Shown one piece after another: positions 7,919 to 16,157 of a DNA stretch of 61,109 bases. The translations under genes and the position numbers were made by a program. The DNA is from Chitinophagaceae bacterium (lineage in GTDB: Bacteria > Bacteroidota > Bacteroidia > Chitinophagales > Chitinophagaceae). The notes under the pieces were generated by a model. That model saw nothing but the letters and a program-made list of their open reading frames with translations. It was not told the DNA's origin and made no database searches. How positions within the stretch are numbered: position 1 is the stretch's first letter; the number at the start of each line of letters is the position of its first letter. Location: contig JANWIJ010000036.1 of the NCBI GenBank assembly GCA_025449935.1, positions 1-61,109 on the forward strand, in the 5' to 3' direction.

Positions 7919-8270
7919 TTTTTACGGCGGGTGAAATGTATTCTTTTAAACGGCTGCTTCCAGTTTTGCTGTTCTTTTGCCAGTAGCCGTCAATCGCAGC
8001 AAATACTTGTGCAGGAAGATGCCAGGAAGTTTCAAAAAGTAGTTCTACTTCGCGGATGGTCATGGTTTCATCAATCAGTAAATCCCCGGGCACACAACCT
8101 GGAGAGATATACTCCACAGGGGCATAGGAAAAAGAATGCTGCAACGGCATAGAGAAGTTCAATTTTTCATCCCCGTCAAAAATAAACGACAGTTTCAGAC
8201 CAGGGAATTCCCGGTTAAATTCCGATTGAATCTCGTCTAAATGGGTCTTGGTGTGAAGGAGCAGCGGCAT
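7884..8270 (-). CDS. Hsp20-companion protein, copy A (unknown family)
   Basis: 128 aa if started at the ATG at 8270; a longer reading would run through the terminator at 8301-8325, so the short start is preferred. It is a paralogue of the gene at 8930-9352: both share an N-terminal block (LDEIQSEFNREFPGLKLSF here, ISDIQKEFSRGFPFLKLEF there) and a second block starting GDL-I-E-M (GDLLIDETMTIREVE here) that leads to a QVF strand. It has no signal peptide, membrane segment or cysteine motif, so it is probably a small cytoplasmic protein. Both copies sit directly downstream of an hsp20 gene, which suggests a partner or regulator of the chaperone. Copy A lost the C-terminal NWTLQQQN region of copy B. 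No function is assigned. Confidence 0.75.
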   Translation of the reverse strand: MPLLLHTKTHLDEIQSEFNREFPGLKLSFIFDGDEKLNFSMPLQHSFSYAPVEYISPGCVPGDLLIDETMTIREVELLFETSWHLPAQVFAAIDGYWQKNSKTGSSRLKEYISPAVKTNKEDVSVFRG

Positions 8271-8300
8271 ATGGCAAAAATTTCGGAAGCAGGGAATAAA

Positions 8301-8325
8301 AAGCCTCCCGGCTCCCGGGAGGCTT
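8301..8325 (-). terminator. Rho-independent terminator after hsp20 copy A
   Basis: A perfect 11-bp stem (AAGCCTCCCGG / CCGGGAGGCTT) with a 3-nt loop, followed on the minus strand by TTTTTATT. It stands 18 nt after the Hsp20 stop and before the companion gene, so the companion must depend on read-through or on its own promoter. A weak AATTTTTG box lies four bases before the companion ATG. Confidence 0.88.
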
Positions 8326-8342
8326 CCTTTCCAACCATTCAC

Positions 8343-8795
8343 TTAATTCACAGAGATGCTTTTAATTCTTTTCGGTTCTTTCACTTCAATTTTTGGGATC
8401 ACGACTTTCAATTCACCATTTTTATATTCTGCATCAATCTTGCCGGCACTGCAGTTTCCAGGCAGGGTAAAGCTCCGGCTCCAGCTGCTGTAATTGTACT
8501 CCCGGCGGTTAAACCGGCCATTTTTTTCTTCCTTATGTTCTTTTTCATGTTCAGCACTGATAGTCAGCATGTCATCATAGGCTTCGACCTTGAAATCTTT
8601 CTTGTCCAGCCCGGGGGCAGCAATGGTCAGTTGAAAATCCTTCTCTGTTTCATTAACATTCACGGCGGGTACATTCATTATTTTTCCATAGGTAAAAAAT
8701 TCATCCAACGGAGTGTTGAAGAATTTGTCCATCCAACCACTTTCAAAAAAAGACGGCCAGGATGTTCTGGGTTTGTCTACTGCTTTGTTTTCCAT
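8343..8795 (-). CDS. Small heat-shock protein Hsp20, copy A
   Basis: A 150-aa ATP-independent holdase that binds unfolding proteins. A short N-terminal arm (1-45) precedes the alpha-crystallin domain (about 46-138), recognised by VNETEKDFQLTIAAPGLDK, DMLTISAEHE, RREYNYSSWSRSFTLPG and the closing GELKVVIPK. The C-terminal tail carries ISV, the I-x-I/V motif used for oligomer assembly. It is followed by a strong terminator and then a companion gene of unknown function; the second Hsp20 copy lies 0.6 kb upstream with its own companion. The two Hsp20 copies differ clearly in sequence, so the duplication is old or one copy was acquired separately. Induction by stress is expected, but no HrcA/CIRCE-like repeat was seen. 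Confidence 0.95.
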   Translation of the reverse strand: MENKAVDKPRTSWPSFFESGWMDKFFNTPLDEFFTYGKIMNVPAVNVNETEKDFQLTIAAPGLDKKDFKVEAYDDMLTISAEHEKEHKEEKNGRFNRREYNYSSWSRSFTLPGNCSAGKIDAEYKNGELKVVIPKIEVKEPKRIKSISVN

Positions 8796-8929
8796 ATCTT
8801 AAATTTAAAAGTGAAGAATTAATACCGGTTGCAATATGGGGTGTCATTGGGCAGAAAACAATGATAATTGTATTGGCAGGGAATGATTTTACTCAGGGTC
8901 TCCGTGCTTGGGGTTGTTTGCAGAAGCAA

Positions 8930-9352
8930 TTAATGATCAGCATCCCGGTTCAGGTCATAATCTTCCGGTTTATCCCCCGGCCTGGCCGTGGATAGCTCCC
9001 GGCCATGGTTGTTTTGTTGCTGCAGGGTCCAGTTATCGGTCATGGTGGTTTCCAGCCAGATGGTTCCCGATTTCCGGAATACCTGTACGTCAAGACTGAA
9101 CTGGTCTTTAAAATTTTTTTCCAGTTCTTTTACTTTCATTTCTTCCGTTATTTCAAGATCACCGTCTTTAATGCCCCGTTGGGTATCACCGATTTTACGG
9201 TGCTGGGGTATGAGCTGGCTGGCAGAAAAATTAGACCGGCTGAATGATTTGGTATTAAAGAATTCCAGCTTTAAAAAAGGGAAGCCCCTGCTGAATTCTT
9301 TCTGTATATCACTGATCAGACGGTTGGCCGCAATGTGAAGATGAATTTTCAT
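8930..9352 (-). CDS. Hsp20-companion protein, copy B (unknown family)
   Basis: 140 aa from the ATG at 9352, four bases after the stop of the preceding hsp20 gene; this tight coupling supports that start over a longer one at 9394. It opens MKIHLHIAANRLISDIQKEF, continues with FPFLKLEFF and a variable middle, and has a second conserved block GDLEITEEMKVKELEKNF then VQVFRKSGTIWLETTMTDNW. The acidic tail (about 118-140) looks disordered. It is the paralogue of copy A. I recall similar small proteins beside hsp20 genes in other Bacteroidota, but no named function. The coupling with Hsp20 points to a shared role in stress survival; whether it binds Hsp20 or substrates is open. Confidence 0.82.
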   Translation of the reverse strand: MKIHLHIAANRLISDIQKEFSRGFPFLKLEFFNTKSFSRSNFSASQLIPQHRKIGDTQRGIKDGDLEITEEMKVKELEKNFKDQFSLDVQVFRKSGTIWLETTMTDNWTLQQQNNHGRELSTARPGDKPEDYDLNRDADH

Positions 9353-9356
9353 AGAG

Positions 9357-9791
9357 TTAATAAACATAAATAGTGGCTTTTGCCTGGTTTTCACTTGAAC
9401 TGTTTCTGGGCATATGAATGATCAACTCCCCATTTTTGTATTCAGCACCTGCCAGCAGGGCATCTGCATCACCGGGTAAAGTGAAAGCACGGGTCCAGTC
9501 GCCATAATCATATTCTCGGCGGTCATCCACACAACTCAAGGGGTCAGCTTCTTTTTTGGCGGATATGGTCATTATGGACCCGGCAGTTTCAATATTAAAA
9601 TCCCCTCTTTTCAGGCCGGGGGTGGCCATGATGATAAGATACTGTTCCGTTGTTTCAGAAATGTTGACATCAGGAATCATACGTACAGGAGCAGCAGCGG
9701 TTTCCATTCCCTCTTTATCCTTAAAGGGAAGTACCTGGGTTTCCCTGGCAGGAATATTTCTCGTACTGGCTGATCCCGGATACATATTCAT
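9357..9791 (-). CDS. Small heat-shock protein Hsp20, copy B
   Basis: 144 aa with an N-terminal arm to about residue 40, then an alpha-crystallin domain (about 41-133) containing VNISETTEQYLIIMATPGLK, IMTISAKKE, RREYDYGDWTRAFTLPG and GELIIHMPR. The C-terminal IYV matches the I-x-I/V assembly motif. It has a cysteine (SCVDD) in the loop that is rich in Lys and Asn in copy A. The gene heads a two-gene unit with companion B, separated by four bases. The shared DW-RAFTLPG core shows kinship with copy A, but the arms differ, suggesting different client preference. The two genes probably respond to a common stress signal, though no shared operator was recognised. Confidence 0.94.
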   Translation of the reverse strand: MNMYPGSASTRNIPARETQVLPFKDKEGMETAAAPVRMIPDVNISETTEQYLIIMATPGLKRGDFNIETAGSIMTISAKKEADPLSCVDDRREYDYGDWTRAFTLPGDADALLAGAEYKNGELIIHMPRNSSSENQAKATIYVY

Positions 9792-9937
9792 AATTTTGTC
9801 AGACGAAAGTAGGCGGGTAGTTTAGACATAATAATGATATACTACAGTAACCCTGATGATTTCAGTCAGTACCCGCCAACTGAGCGAAGTCATTTTTTTA
9901 GTTGCCATCAGTCATAATCATGTCCGTACCGGGTAGC

Positions 9938-9945
9938 TATATTTG
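9938..9945 (+). promoter_or_regulatory. TAnnTTTG box before the hemerythrin-like gene
   Basis: A perfect TATATTTG ends four bases before the ATG at 9950. It supports that start over the upstream TTG at 9902 and would yield a leaderless message. Confidence 0.4.
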
Positions 9946-9949
9946 GTAT

Positions 9950-10447
9950 ATGAGTGATACAAAACCAATAAAAAGAAGTGTTCAGTTACAGCCCCTGAGC
10001 CGTGAACATCATGAAGGCTTGTTATTTGTATGGAAGATCCGCCAGGGAATCAGGAACCATACGGATTTTGCTAAACTCCGGGAATATACCAGCTGGTATT
10101 GGAAACACCATATCAAACCTCATTTCTTCCAGGAAGAAAAAGTCCTTACACCGCTCATGCCCCCGGGTCACCCGCTGGTCCTGCACATGAAAAAAGATCA
10201 TGATTTTATCCGGGAACTTATCATCGCTATTGATAAGGAAGTGGAGAAACAGGACCTGGTTATTCTCTCCGACCTGATTGAGCAGCATATCCGGTTTGAA
10301 GAAAGGGAACTTTTTCAATACATGGAGGAACATTTTTCTACAGAAGAATTGAATGCGGTTCACCAGCAACTGGAAGAACACCCGCTTACCTGTGAACAAT
10401 GGAAAGATGAATTCTGGGTGAATAAGCCAAACGATCAGCTGCCGTAA
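9950..10447 (+). CDS. Hemerythrin HHE-domain protein
   Basis: 165 aa from the ATG at 9950 (MSDTKPIKRS); the TTG at 9902 would add a 16-residue hydrophobic stretch of poor quality. A single four-helix HHE bundle is visible: SREHHEGLL near residue 20, WYWKHHIKPHFFQEEKVL, LHMKKDHDFI, and IEQHIRFEERELFQYMEEH. These supply the His and Glu residues expected for a di-iron or haem-iron site. Proteins of this kind bind oxygen, NO or iron and are often found near NO and low-oxygen genes, as here, 6 kb from RIC and nosZ. It differs from RIC in lacking the ScdA_N domain. Its 3' end overlaps the convergent S4-domain gene by 13 nt. The exact ligand is unknown. Confidence 0.85.
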   Translation: MSDTKPIKRSVQLQPLSREHHEGLLFVWKIRQGIRNHTDFAKLREYTSWYWKHHIKPHFFQEEKVLTPLMPPGHPLVLHMKKDHDFIRELIIAIDKEVEKQDLVILSDLIEQHIRFEERELFQYMEEHFSTEELNAVHQQLEEHPLTCEQWKDEFWVNKPNDQLP

Positions 10448-10821
10448 AAGTCATCCAGGTCCCTTCTTTCTTTTTTGGTCGGCCGGCCGATCTTGCTGGG
10501 TCGTTTGCCTGTATGGAAACTGGCTGCCTGGTACTGCAGCCGTTGTATTTCTTCTTTGGGGGTAATGTCGATATAATTTTTGACGGCTTCTGCCGCAGCT
10601 ACTCTTTTTTCTAAAAGCCCGGTTACTTTTATCCGCCACCTTTTCGCTTCGGTCTTCACTTCATATTCATCACCTATACTGACATTCCGGGAAGCTTTGG
10701 CCTGCGAACCATCGAATTTTACTTTGCCGGAATCACAGGCGGTGGCTGCCAGCGATCTTGTTTTGAACAAACGGATCGACCAGAGGTATTTGTCAAGCCG
10801 GAGTTTTTCTTTTGCAGGCAT
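10435..10821 (-). CDS. S4-domain RNA-binding protein, Hsp15-like
   Basis: 128 aa from the ATG at 10821 (MPAKEKLRLDKYLW). The S4 fold occupies about 8-70: LRLDKYLWSIRLFKTRSLA, then DSGKVKFDG and SIGDEYEV, the pattern of the heat-shock protein Hsp15/YrfH family that rescues stalled 50S subunits carrying peptidyl-tRNA. The rest is basic (GRPTKKERRD) and probably contacts rRNA. The length and the tail match Hsp15-type proteins. It is convergent with the hemerythrin-like gene and is transcribed from the repeat-rich spacer at 10824-10890. Ribosome binding is inferred from the family. Confidence 0.88.
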   Translation of the reverse strand: MPAKEKLRLDKYLWSIRLFKTRSLAATACDSGKVKFDGSQAKASRNVSIGDEYEVKTEAKRWRIKVTGLLEKRVAAAEAVKNYIDITPKEEIQRLQYQAASFHTGKRPSKIGRPTKKERRDLDDFYGS

Positions 10822-10823
10822 AA

Positions 10824-10890
10824 CAGTCAATAGTCAATGGTGAATAGTCAATCGTCAATCGTGAATTCACAAATCACTATTCTCCATTCA
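10824..10890. repeat. Degenerate short-word repeat array
   Basis: The spacer holds at least five copies of AGTCAAT/CGTCAAT alternating with GTGAAT/GTGAATTCAC words. The words drift in sequence and change orientation. Similar word-repeat spacers occur elsewhere in the window (42607-42703, 46130-46168, 48699-48740, 49814-49895). Confidence 0.7.
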
Positions 10891-10896
10891 CAGCTC

Positions 10897-12264
10897 TCAC
10901 ATCGCTGCGAAATACTGGTGGAAGTAAGGAATTGTTTCTATTCCCTTGTAATAATTCTCAATATTATATTTTTCATTCGGGCTGTGCAGGTTGTCGTTAT
11001 CCAGGCCAAAGCCCATGAAGATGATTTTAATACCCAGTTCTTTTTCCAGGATAGAACAGATAGGGATACTGCCGCCACCCCGAACCGGTATCGGCGCCTT
11101 ACCAAAAGTGGTCTCTACAGCTTTGGAAGCGGCTTTGTACCCCTTGCTGTCGATCGGGGTCATGTAAGGCTCCCCGCCATGATGCAGCTCCGCTTTTACC
11201 TCCACGGATTTTGGGGCAATCGATTTAAAATAAGCCAGTAGTTTTTCGGTGATCTTATCTGATGATTGGTTGGGCACCAGGCGGGCGGAAATCTTTGCAT
11301 AAGCTTTTGCGGGCAAAACGGTTTTAGCCCCTTCACCGGTATAACCACCCCAGATACCATTTACCTCGATGGTCGGCCGGATCCCGGTTCTTTCATAAGT
11401 ACTGTAACCTTTTTCTCCCCATAATTCTTTTACACCCAGCTCCTCCATGTATTCTTTTTCATCATAGGGTGCTTTATTGATCAATGCCCTTTCTTCCGGA
11501 CCCGCTACTACTACATCATCGTAAAACCCGGGAATGGTGACATGGTTGTTTGCATCGTGACAACTCGCAATCATTTTTGCAAGGATGGTAATGGGGTTTG
11601 CCACGGCACCACCATAGGTACCACTGTGCAGATCCCGGTTGGCACCGGTCACTTCAACCTGGATATAACTGAGCCCGCGGACACCGGTATCTAAAGAAGG
11701 GTTTTCCATGCTTAACATCGAGCTGTCGCTGATAAGTATTACATCGGCCTTCAGCATCTCTTTGTTAGCCGCTACAAATTTGCCAAGGTTCGGCGAGCCC
11801 ACTTCTTCTTCCCCCTCAATCAAAAATTTAATATTCGTGGTCATTGTATCGGTCTTCACCAGTGTTTCCAGGGCTTTTACATGCATATAAAACTGTCCTT
11901 TATCATCGGCGGAGCCACGGGCAAATATTTTCCCGTCAATAATCGTTGGTTCAAAAGGAGGATTGGTCCACAGGTCTAATGGTTCAACCGGTTGTACATC
12001 ATAGTGGCCGTATACCAGCACCGTCGGTTTGGAAGGATCAATGATCTTTTCACCGTATACCACCGGGTGACCATCGGTTGGTAACACCACCGCCTTATCG
12101 CAACCCGCACCAAGCAAACTTTTCTTTACCGCTTCGGCGCATTTCAGCATATCATCTTTGTGCTCACTTTTTGCACTGACAGAGGGAATACGGAGCAGGT
12201 CCAGCATCTCATTCAGAAAACGACCTTTGTTTTTTTCCTGGTAATCTTTCCAAACTTGTGACAT
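10897..12264 (-). CDS. M20-family dipeptidase
   Basis: 455 aa from the ATG at 12264 (MSQVWKDYQEKNKG); the in-frame ATG at 12324 would add an unlikely basic leader. It is a di-zinc metallopeptidase of the M20 group, cytoplasmic by lack of a signal peptide. Metal and catalytic residues are visible: His87 and Asp89 in VYGHYDVQP, Asp120 in RGSADDKGQ, the Glu pair in IEGEEEVGS near 150-156, an Asp in DVILISDSSM, and a late His in NLHSPNE. A lid dimerisation domain (about 205-360) includes DLHSGTYGG. The family hydrolyses dipeptides such as Cys-Gly or carnosine-like substrates. It stands alone and its promoter was not identified. Confidence 0.93.
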   Translation of the reverse strand: MSQVWKDYQEKNKGRFLNEMLDLLRIPSVSAKSEHKDDMLKCAEAVKKSLLGAGCDKAVVLPTDGHPVVYGEKIIDPSKPTVLVYGHYDVQPVEPLDLWTNPPFEPTIIDGKIFARGSADDKGQFYMHVKALETLVKTDTMTTNIKFLIEGEEEVGSPNLGKFVAANKEMLKADVILISDSSMLSMENPSLDTGVRGLSYIQVEVTGANRDLHSGTYGGAVANPITILAKMIASCHDANNHVTIPGFYDDVVVAGPEERALINKAPYDEKEYMEELGVKELWGEKGYSTYERTGIRPTIEVNGIWGGYTGEGAKTVLPAKAYAKISARLVPNQSSDKITEKLLAYFKSIAPKSVEVKAELHHGGEPYMTPIDSKGYKAASKAVETTFGKAPIPVRGGGSIPICSILEKELGIKIIFMGFGLDNDNLHSPNEKYNIENYYKGIETIPYFHQYFAAM

Positions 12265-12455
12265 ATAAAATGTTTGTTTTTTAAAATGACCCGCCTTTAC
12301 TCCTGGCGGCCGAAGCTTTAGCAAAGGCCGCTGGGCGATGGCGGATAAAGGACAACGAAGATAAGAAAGCTGACTATTGTTTCTGGTTTATAGTTTATGG
12401 TCCGCAGGCCAACGCCAGGCACCAGGGTAGTTGATTTATTTTATTATATTTAAGG

Positions 12456-15359
12456 ATGTGCCGTTTCGTTATACTTTTCGTACTTGTCGTCACGTTTCAT
12501 CTTCCCACTTTCAGCCAGCAGCCAATTATTATGTCTTATTCCCTGCAGGACGGAATGGTCTCCAACAATGTGCGGCGAATTTTCCAGGATTCAAAAGGGT
12601 TTATCTGGATCGCTACCTGGGAGGGTGTTAGCCAATATAACGGTCATAAATTCATCAATTATTCCACCCTGAATGGCCTGTCACACAGTCTGGTTAATGA
12701 TTTTTTTGAAGTCAATGGAAAAGTATTTATCACACTTCAGGATGGTTCCATAGACTGCATTCATAACGGGCGCATCACTAAATTTTCACAAATAGCCGAT
12801 GAAACTGCCGAGTTACTCAGGCTTTCAGCTAACAGTTATATCCTCCCGACAGCCAATGGTATTTTTACATACCAGGATGGAAAAATTGTGAAACCCAACC
12901 AGGAGAAACCGGATTTAAGAATTGATTATATGCTCCGGATCAATGATTCGTTATTTCTTGGAATTATTCCGGGCATTGCCCATCAGCTGGTCGTTTTCGG
13001 GAAAGATTACAGGATACTTGCCACTTTCCCGATTGCCAATGAAGTGGTAAAATCATTATATAGGGATTCAAAGAACAGGATATGGTTTTGCACGGAAAGC
13101 GGTTTACGGCTTATTGAATTTGATCCCCGGAAGCTTACCTGTGATATTGTTTTACCACCAACTGCTTTGGTTCCTGCCTGGACAAGAAATACGAGTATTT
13201 ATTTTGTCAAAGAGGATGAGGAGGGTGGGTTTTGGATTGGTACCGCCATCGGGCTTGCCCGTATTGACACAAACGGTAACTATAATTTGTACACTGAAAA
13301 AGATGGTTTGCCTTCGTCCATAGTGGCGGCCATCTTAATTGATAAGGAAAAGAATATCTGGCTCGGAACAACGAACGGGCTGGCTAAAATTGTATCAAGA
13401 AATGGCATAACTACGATCACGCCCGATGGGGTGGGGGAGTTAAATGATGCAGAGGTAATCATGCCAATGGGCACTGACCGGGTTTTGATTGCCGGCTGGA
13501 GCGGACCCAAAATATACAACCCGGCAACAAAAAAAATAACACCGATTGGCTTCCGGGGCAAGACCCCCACATTTCTGATTCCAGGCAGTAATCCTGTTTT
13601 ATTTTGTTCTCAAACCAGTATTGGCTATTACGATAGTGTTCAGAACGCGATCATACCAATGCAGACAGGTGCGTTTCAAATGACCGATCATGGATACTGT
13701 GTGGATGGAAAAGGCAATGTTTTTTTTGGCTATGGGCGGATTGGTGTTGTTTCCGGGACAAAGGTGAGATTTAACAATACAAAGCTTGGCAGGGTTACAA
13801 GCCTGGCAGTTGATAAGAGCGGCGCCTTGTGGGCCGGTACCTGGTTTGACGGGCTTTACCGTATAAATTATTCAATTACCGGTGACAGCCTGCATTTTGA
13901 GACAAAAGATTTCTCACACATCGTTCCTGATAAATGTATACGCAGTCTTTTTGCTGATAAAGAAGGAAATATCTGGGTGGGTACACGTTACCGGGGAGCT
14001 TTTCGGCTGACCCCGGGTAAGAATGATGCTTATACTGTCCTTTCATTTGATCAGCAACAAGGGTTGTCGTCCAATTTTATAAAATCTTTTGCGGAAACAT
14101 CCAATGGTGATATGTGGTTGGGTACATTTTACGGGCTTAATAAGCTCGTAAAGGAGAAGAACGGGTTTAAAGTTTTTAATTTCAGCAGGGTGGCCAATTT
14201 TTTCAAGGAGATCTTCCAGATTGTACAGGCTGGAGATAAAGAGTGGTGGTGCGTAGCGAGTCATAAGATCGTGAAATTCCGGGACCAGGATCTTGAAAGT
14301 GCCTCCCTCCCGAAAGCAGCGATTACTTTAGTAGAGTTAGGAAAGCAGCAGGAAAGGATAAGTATTTATAATACAGATACGGCTATTTCATTGAAATATT
14401 TGCAAAACTACGCCAGGTTTGAATTCAGTTCCCCCGCTTTCATCAATGAAAAACAAAACCTGTACAGTTACCGGCTGCTTGGAACAATTGATACCATGTG
14501 GAGTGTACCCGGGAATATACACGAAGTAGCTTATGCAAGCCTGCAACCGGGTAACTATACTTTCGAAGTCAGGTCGATAGGATGGGATGGCGAAGCGGGA
14601 GCCACGGCCGGTTTCAATTTCCATATTCAACCTCCGTTTTGGAAAACGGCATGGTTTTATTTTTCCATTATGGCGCTTATTGCCGCCTTGTTATATATGC
14701 TTTACCGATACAGGATCCGTCAAATGCAAAGGCTGCAACAGGTTCGGAACAGGATCGCTACTGATCTGCATGATGATATAGGTTCGACACTTACCAATAT
14801 CAGTATCCTTACAGAGTTGAGCCAGAAAAGCAAGAGTGAACCAGCAAAAGCTGATACCTACCTGAACCGTATAAAAGAGGAAATTGGTGCTTCTGGCCAG
14901 GCACTCGATGATATTATCTGGAGCGTTAATTCCAAAAATGATACCCTGCAGGAAACGGCTGCCAGGATGAGAAGGTATGCCGCGGAATTATTCGATGCCC
15001 GGAATATTGACTACGAACTGACCATGGACCCGCAGGTGGCAGGAAAAAAGATCATGATGGAACAGCGCCGTGACCTTTACCTGATCTTCAAAGAAGCCCT
15101 CAATAATATTCAAAAACATGCTGATGCCGGCGTTGTATCCATTTCTTTGTATATGGAGAATGATACCATTTTCCTTGACATACGGGATAATGGAAAAGGA
15201 TACAATACGGCTCAGCAAACACACCGGAACGGAGTCGCCAATATGAAGGAACGGGTGAAACGCTGGAAGGGTTCACTCCAGGTACAATCGGGGAAAGGCG
15301 AGGGTACCGTCATCTTAGTGAAACTGCCGCTTTCCAGGGTCACTCAAAAAGGGGATTAG
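12456..15359 (+). CDS. Beta-propeller sensor histidine kinase (NarL-system type)
   Basis: 967 aa. An N-terminal signal (residues 1-21) precedes a large periplasmic sensor made of reg_prop blades with the recurring D-x-x-G-x-x-W-x-G-T pattern, for example DSKGFIWIATWEGV, DEEGGFWIGTAIGL, DKEKNIWLGTTNGL, DKEGNIWVGTRYRG and TSNGDMWLGTFYGL. A Y_Y_Y domain (about 650-725), a single membrane helix (about 730-750) and a short coiled coil follow. The HisKA_3 motif ATDLHDDIG has phospho-acceptor His772, and the ATPase G box is IRDNGKGY. These kinases sense extracellular ligands such as glycans or other nutrients. Its regulator lies 29 nt downstream. A TATATTTA box ends three bases before the ATG. Confidence 0.94.
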   Translation: MCRFVILFVLVVTFHLPTFSQQPIIMSYSLQDGMVSNNVRRIFQDSKGFIWIATWEGVSQYNGHKFINYSTLNGLSHSLVNDFFEVNGKVFITLQDGSIDCIHNGRITKFSQIADETAELLRLSANSYILPTANGIFTYQDGKIVKPNQEKPDLRIDYMLRINDSLFLGIIPGIAHQLVVFGKDYRILATFPIANEVVKSLYRDSKNRIWFCTESGLRLIEFDPRKLTCDIVLPPTALVPAWTRNTSIYFVKEDEEGGFWIGTAIGLARIDTNGNYNLYTEKDGLPSSIVAAILIDKEKNIWLGTTNGLAKIVSRNGITTITPDGVGELNDAEVIMPMGTDRVLIAGWSGPKIYNPATKKITPIGFRGKTPTFLIPGSNPVLFCSQTSIGYYDSVQNAIIPMQTGAFQMTDHGYCVDGKGNVFFGYGRIGVVSGTKVRFNNTKLGRVTSLAVDKSGALWAGTWFDGLYRINYSITGDSLHFETKDFSHIVPDKCIRSLFADKEGNIWVGTRYRGAFRLTPGKNDAYTVLSFDQQQGLSSNFIKSFAETSNGDMWLGTFYGLNKLVKEKNGFKVFNFSRVANFFKEIFQIVQAGDKEWWCVASHKIVKFRDQDLESASLPKAAITLVELGKQQERISIYNTDTAISLKYLQNYARFEFSSPAFINEKQNLYSYRLLGTIDTMWSVPGNIHEVAYASLQPGNYTFEVRSIGWDGEAGATAGFNFHIQPPFWKTAWFYFSIMALIAALLYMLYRYRIRQMQRLQQVRNRIATDLHDDIGSTLTNISILTELSQKSKSEPAKADTYLNRIKEEIGASGQALDDIIWSVNSKNDTLQETAARMRRYAAELFDARNIDYELTMDPQVAGKKIMMEQRRDLYLIFKEALNNIQKHADAGVVSISLYMENDTIFLDIRDNGKGYNTAQQTHRNGVANMKERVKRWKGSLQVQSGKGEGTVILVKLPLSRVTQKGD

Positions 15360-15388
15360 CCCTGCAGGATTAAATAGTAGTTTAGCTC

Positions 15389-16024
15389 ATGGCGATATCG
15401 ATTATCATCTTCGAAGACAACGACAAGTTGCGAGAATCGCTGGGTATCCTGTTAAACGGGCTGGAAGGTCACGAGGTTATCGGCGAATTCGCGGATTGCC
15501 GCGATGCCAGCAATATTGCAAGGGTCTATAAACCGGATGTGGTACTAATGGATATAGACATGCCCGGGGGTAGTGGTGTACAGGGCGTTCGAAGAATAAA
15601 AGAGGCTCATCCTGAAACCAGTGTCATTATGTACACCGTGTTCGAGGATGATGAAAAACTCTTTCAATGCCTTTGTAATGGCGCCAATGGCTACCTGCTG
15701 AAAAAAACATCCCCTTCCAGGCTGATCGAAGCCATACAGCAGGTGATGGAAGGAGGGGCCCCGATGTCTCCCAGTATTGCCCGCAGGGTTCTTGACAGTT
15801 TTCAAACCGGGAAATCATCCAACAAATATGAACTGTCCGAAAGAGAAATGCAGGTCCTTCAACTCCTGACCAACGGGCACAGTTCGAAGATCATTGCTGA
15901 CAAACTGGGTATTTCTTTTCATACGGCACGTTCCCACCTCAAGAATATTTACACCAAACTTCACGTCAATTGTGGCAAAGAAGCTATTGCCAAGGCTTTA
16001 AGCGAGCGTATTCTTTCCTGTTAA
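15389..16024 (+). CDS. NarL/FixJ-family response regulator
   Basis: 211 aa. The receiver domain (1-122) has Asp10 in the acidic pocket, phospho-acceptor Asp55 (VVLMDIDMPGGSG), a Thr in IMYTVFED and Lys in YLLKKTSP. The C-terminal LuxR-type helix-turn-helix (about 145-205) reads LSEREMQVLQLLTNGHSS then KIIADKLGISFHTARSHLKN. It is 29 nt from the beta-propeller kinase and is its likely partner. NarL-type regulators bind as dimers to inverted sites; no such site was recognised here. The neighbouring PKD lipoprotein genes on the same strand are possible targets, by position only. Confidence 0.95.
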   Translation: MAISIIIFEDNDKLRESLGILLNGLEGHEVIGEFADCRDASNIARVYKPDVVLMDIDMPGGSGVQGVRRIKEAHPETSVIMYTVFEDDEKLFQCLCNGANGYLLKKTSPSRLIEAIQQVMEGGAPMSPSIARRVLDSFQTGKSSNKYELSEREMQVLQLLTNGHSSKIIADKLGISFHTARSHLKNIYTKLHVNCGKEAIAKALSERILSC

Positions 16025-16157
16025 AAACTTCTCTCCCAATCACTCAAAATAGGGATTGACACCCGTGTATTATTTACTGAGATTAGCATAAAAATCCGCA
16101 TAGCATATCCTGCATTTTGCTGCAGCGTATTCTGTGCAAAGTTTAAAGCCATTTAGT

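Noticed and set aside
7884-8342. Longer start (152 aa) for companion A
   Set aside because: The extra 24 residues are read through a strong terminator, and the paralogue starts at the equivalent shorter place.
8241-8822. 193-codon plus-strand frame over hsp20 copy A
   Set aside because: It is antisense to a confident Hsp20 and crosses the terminator.
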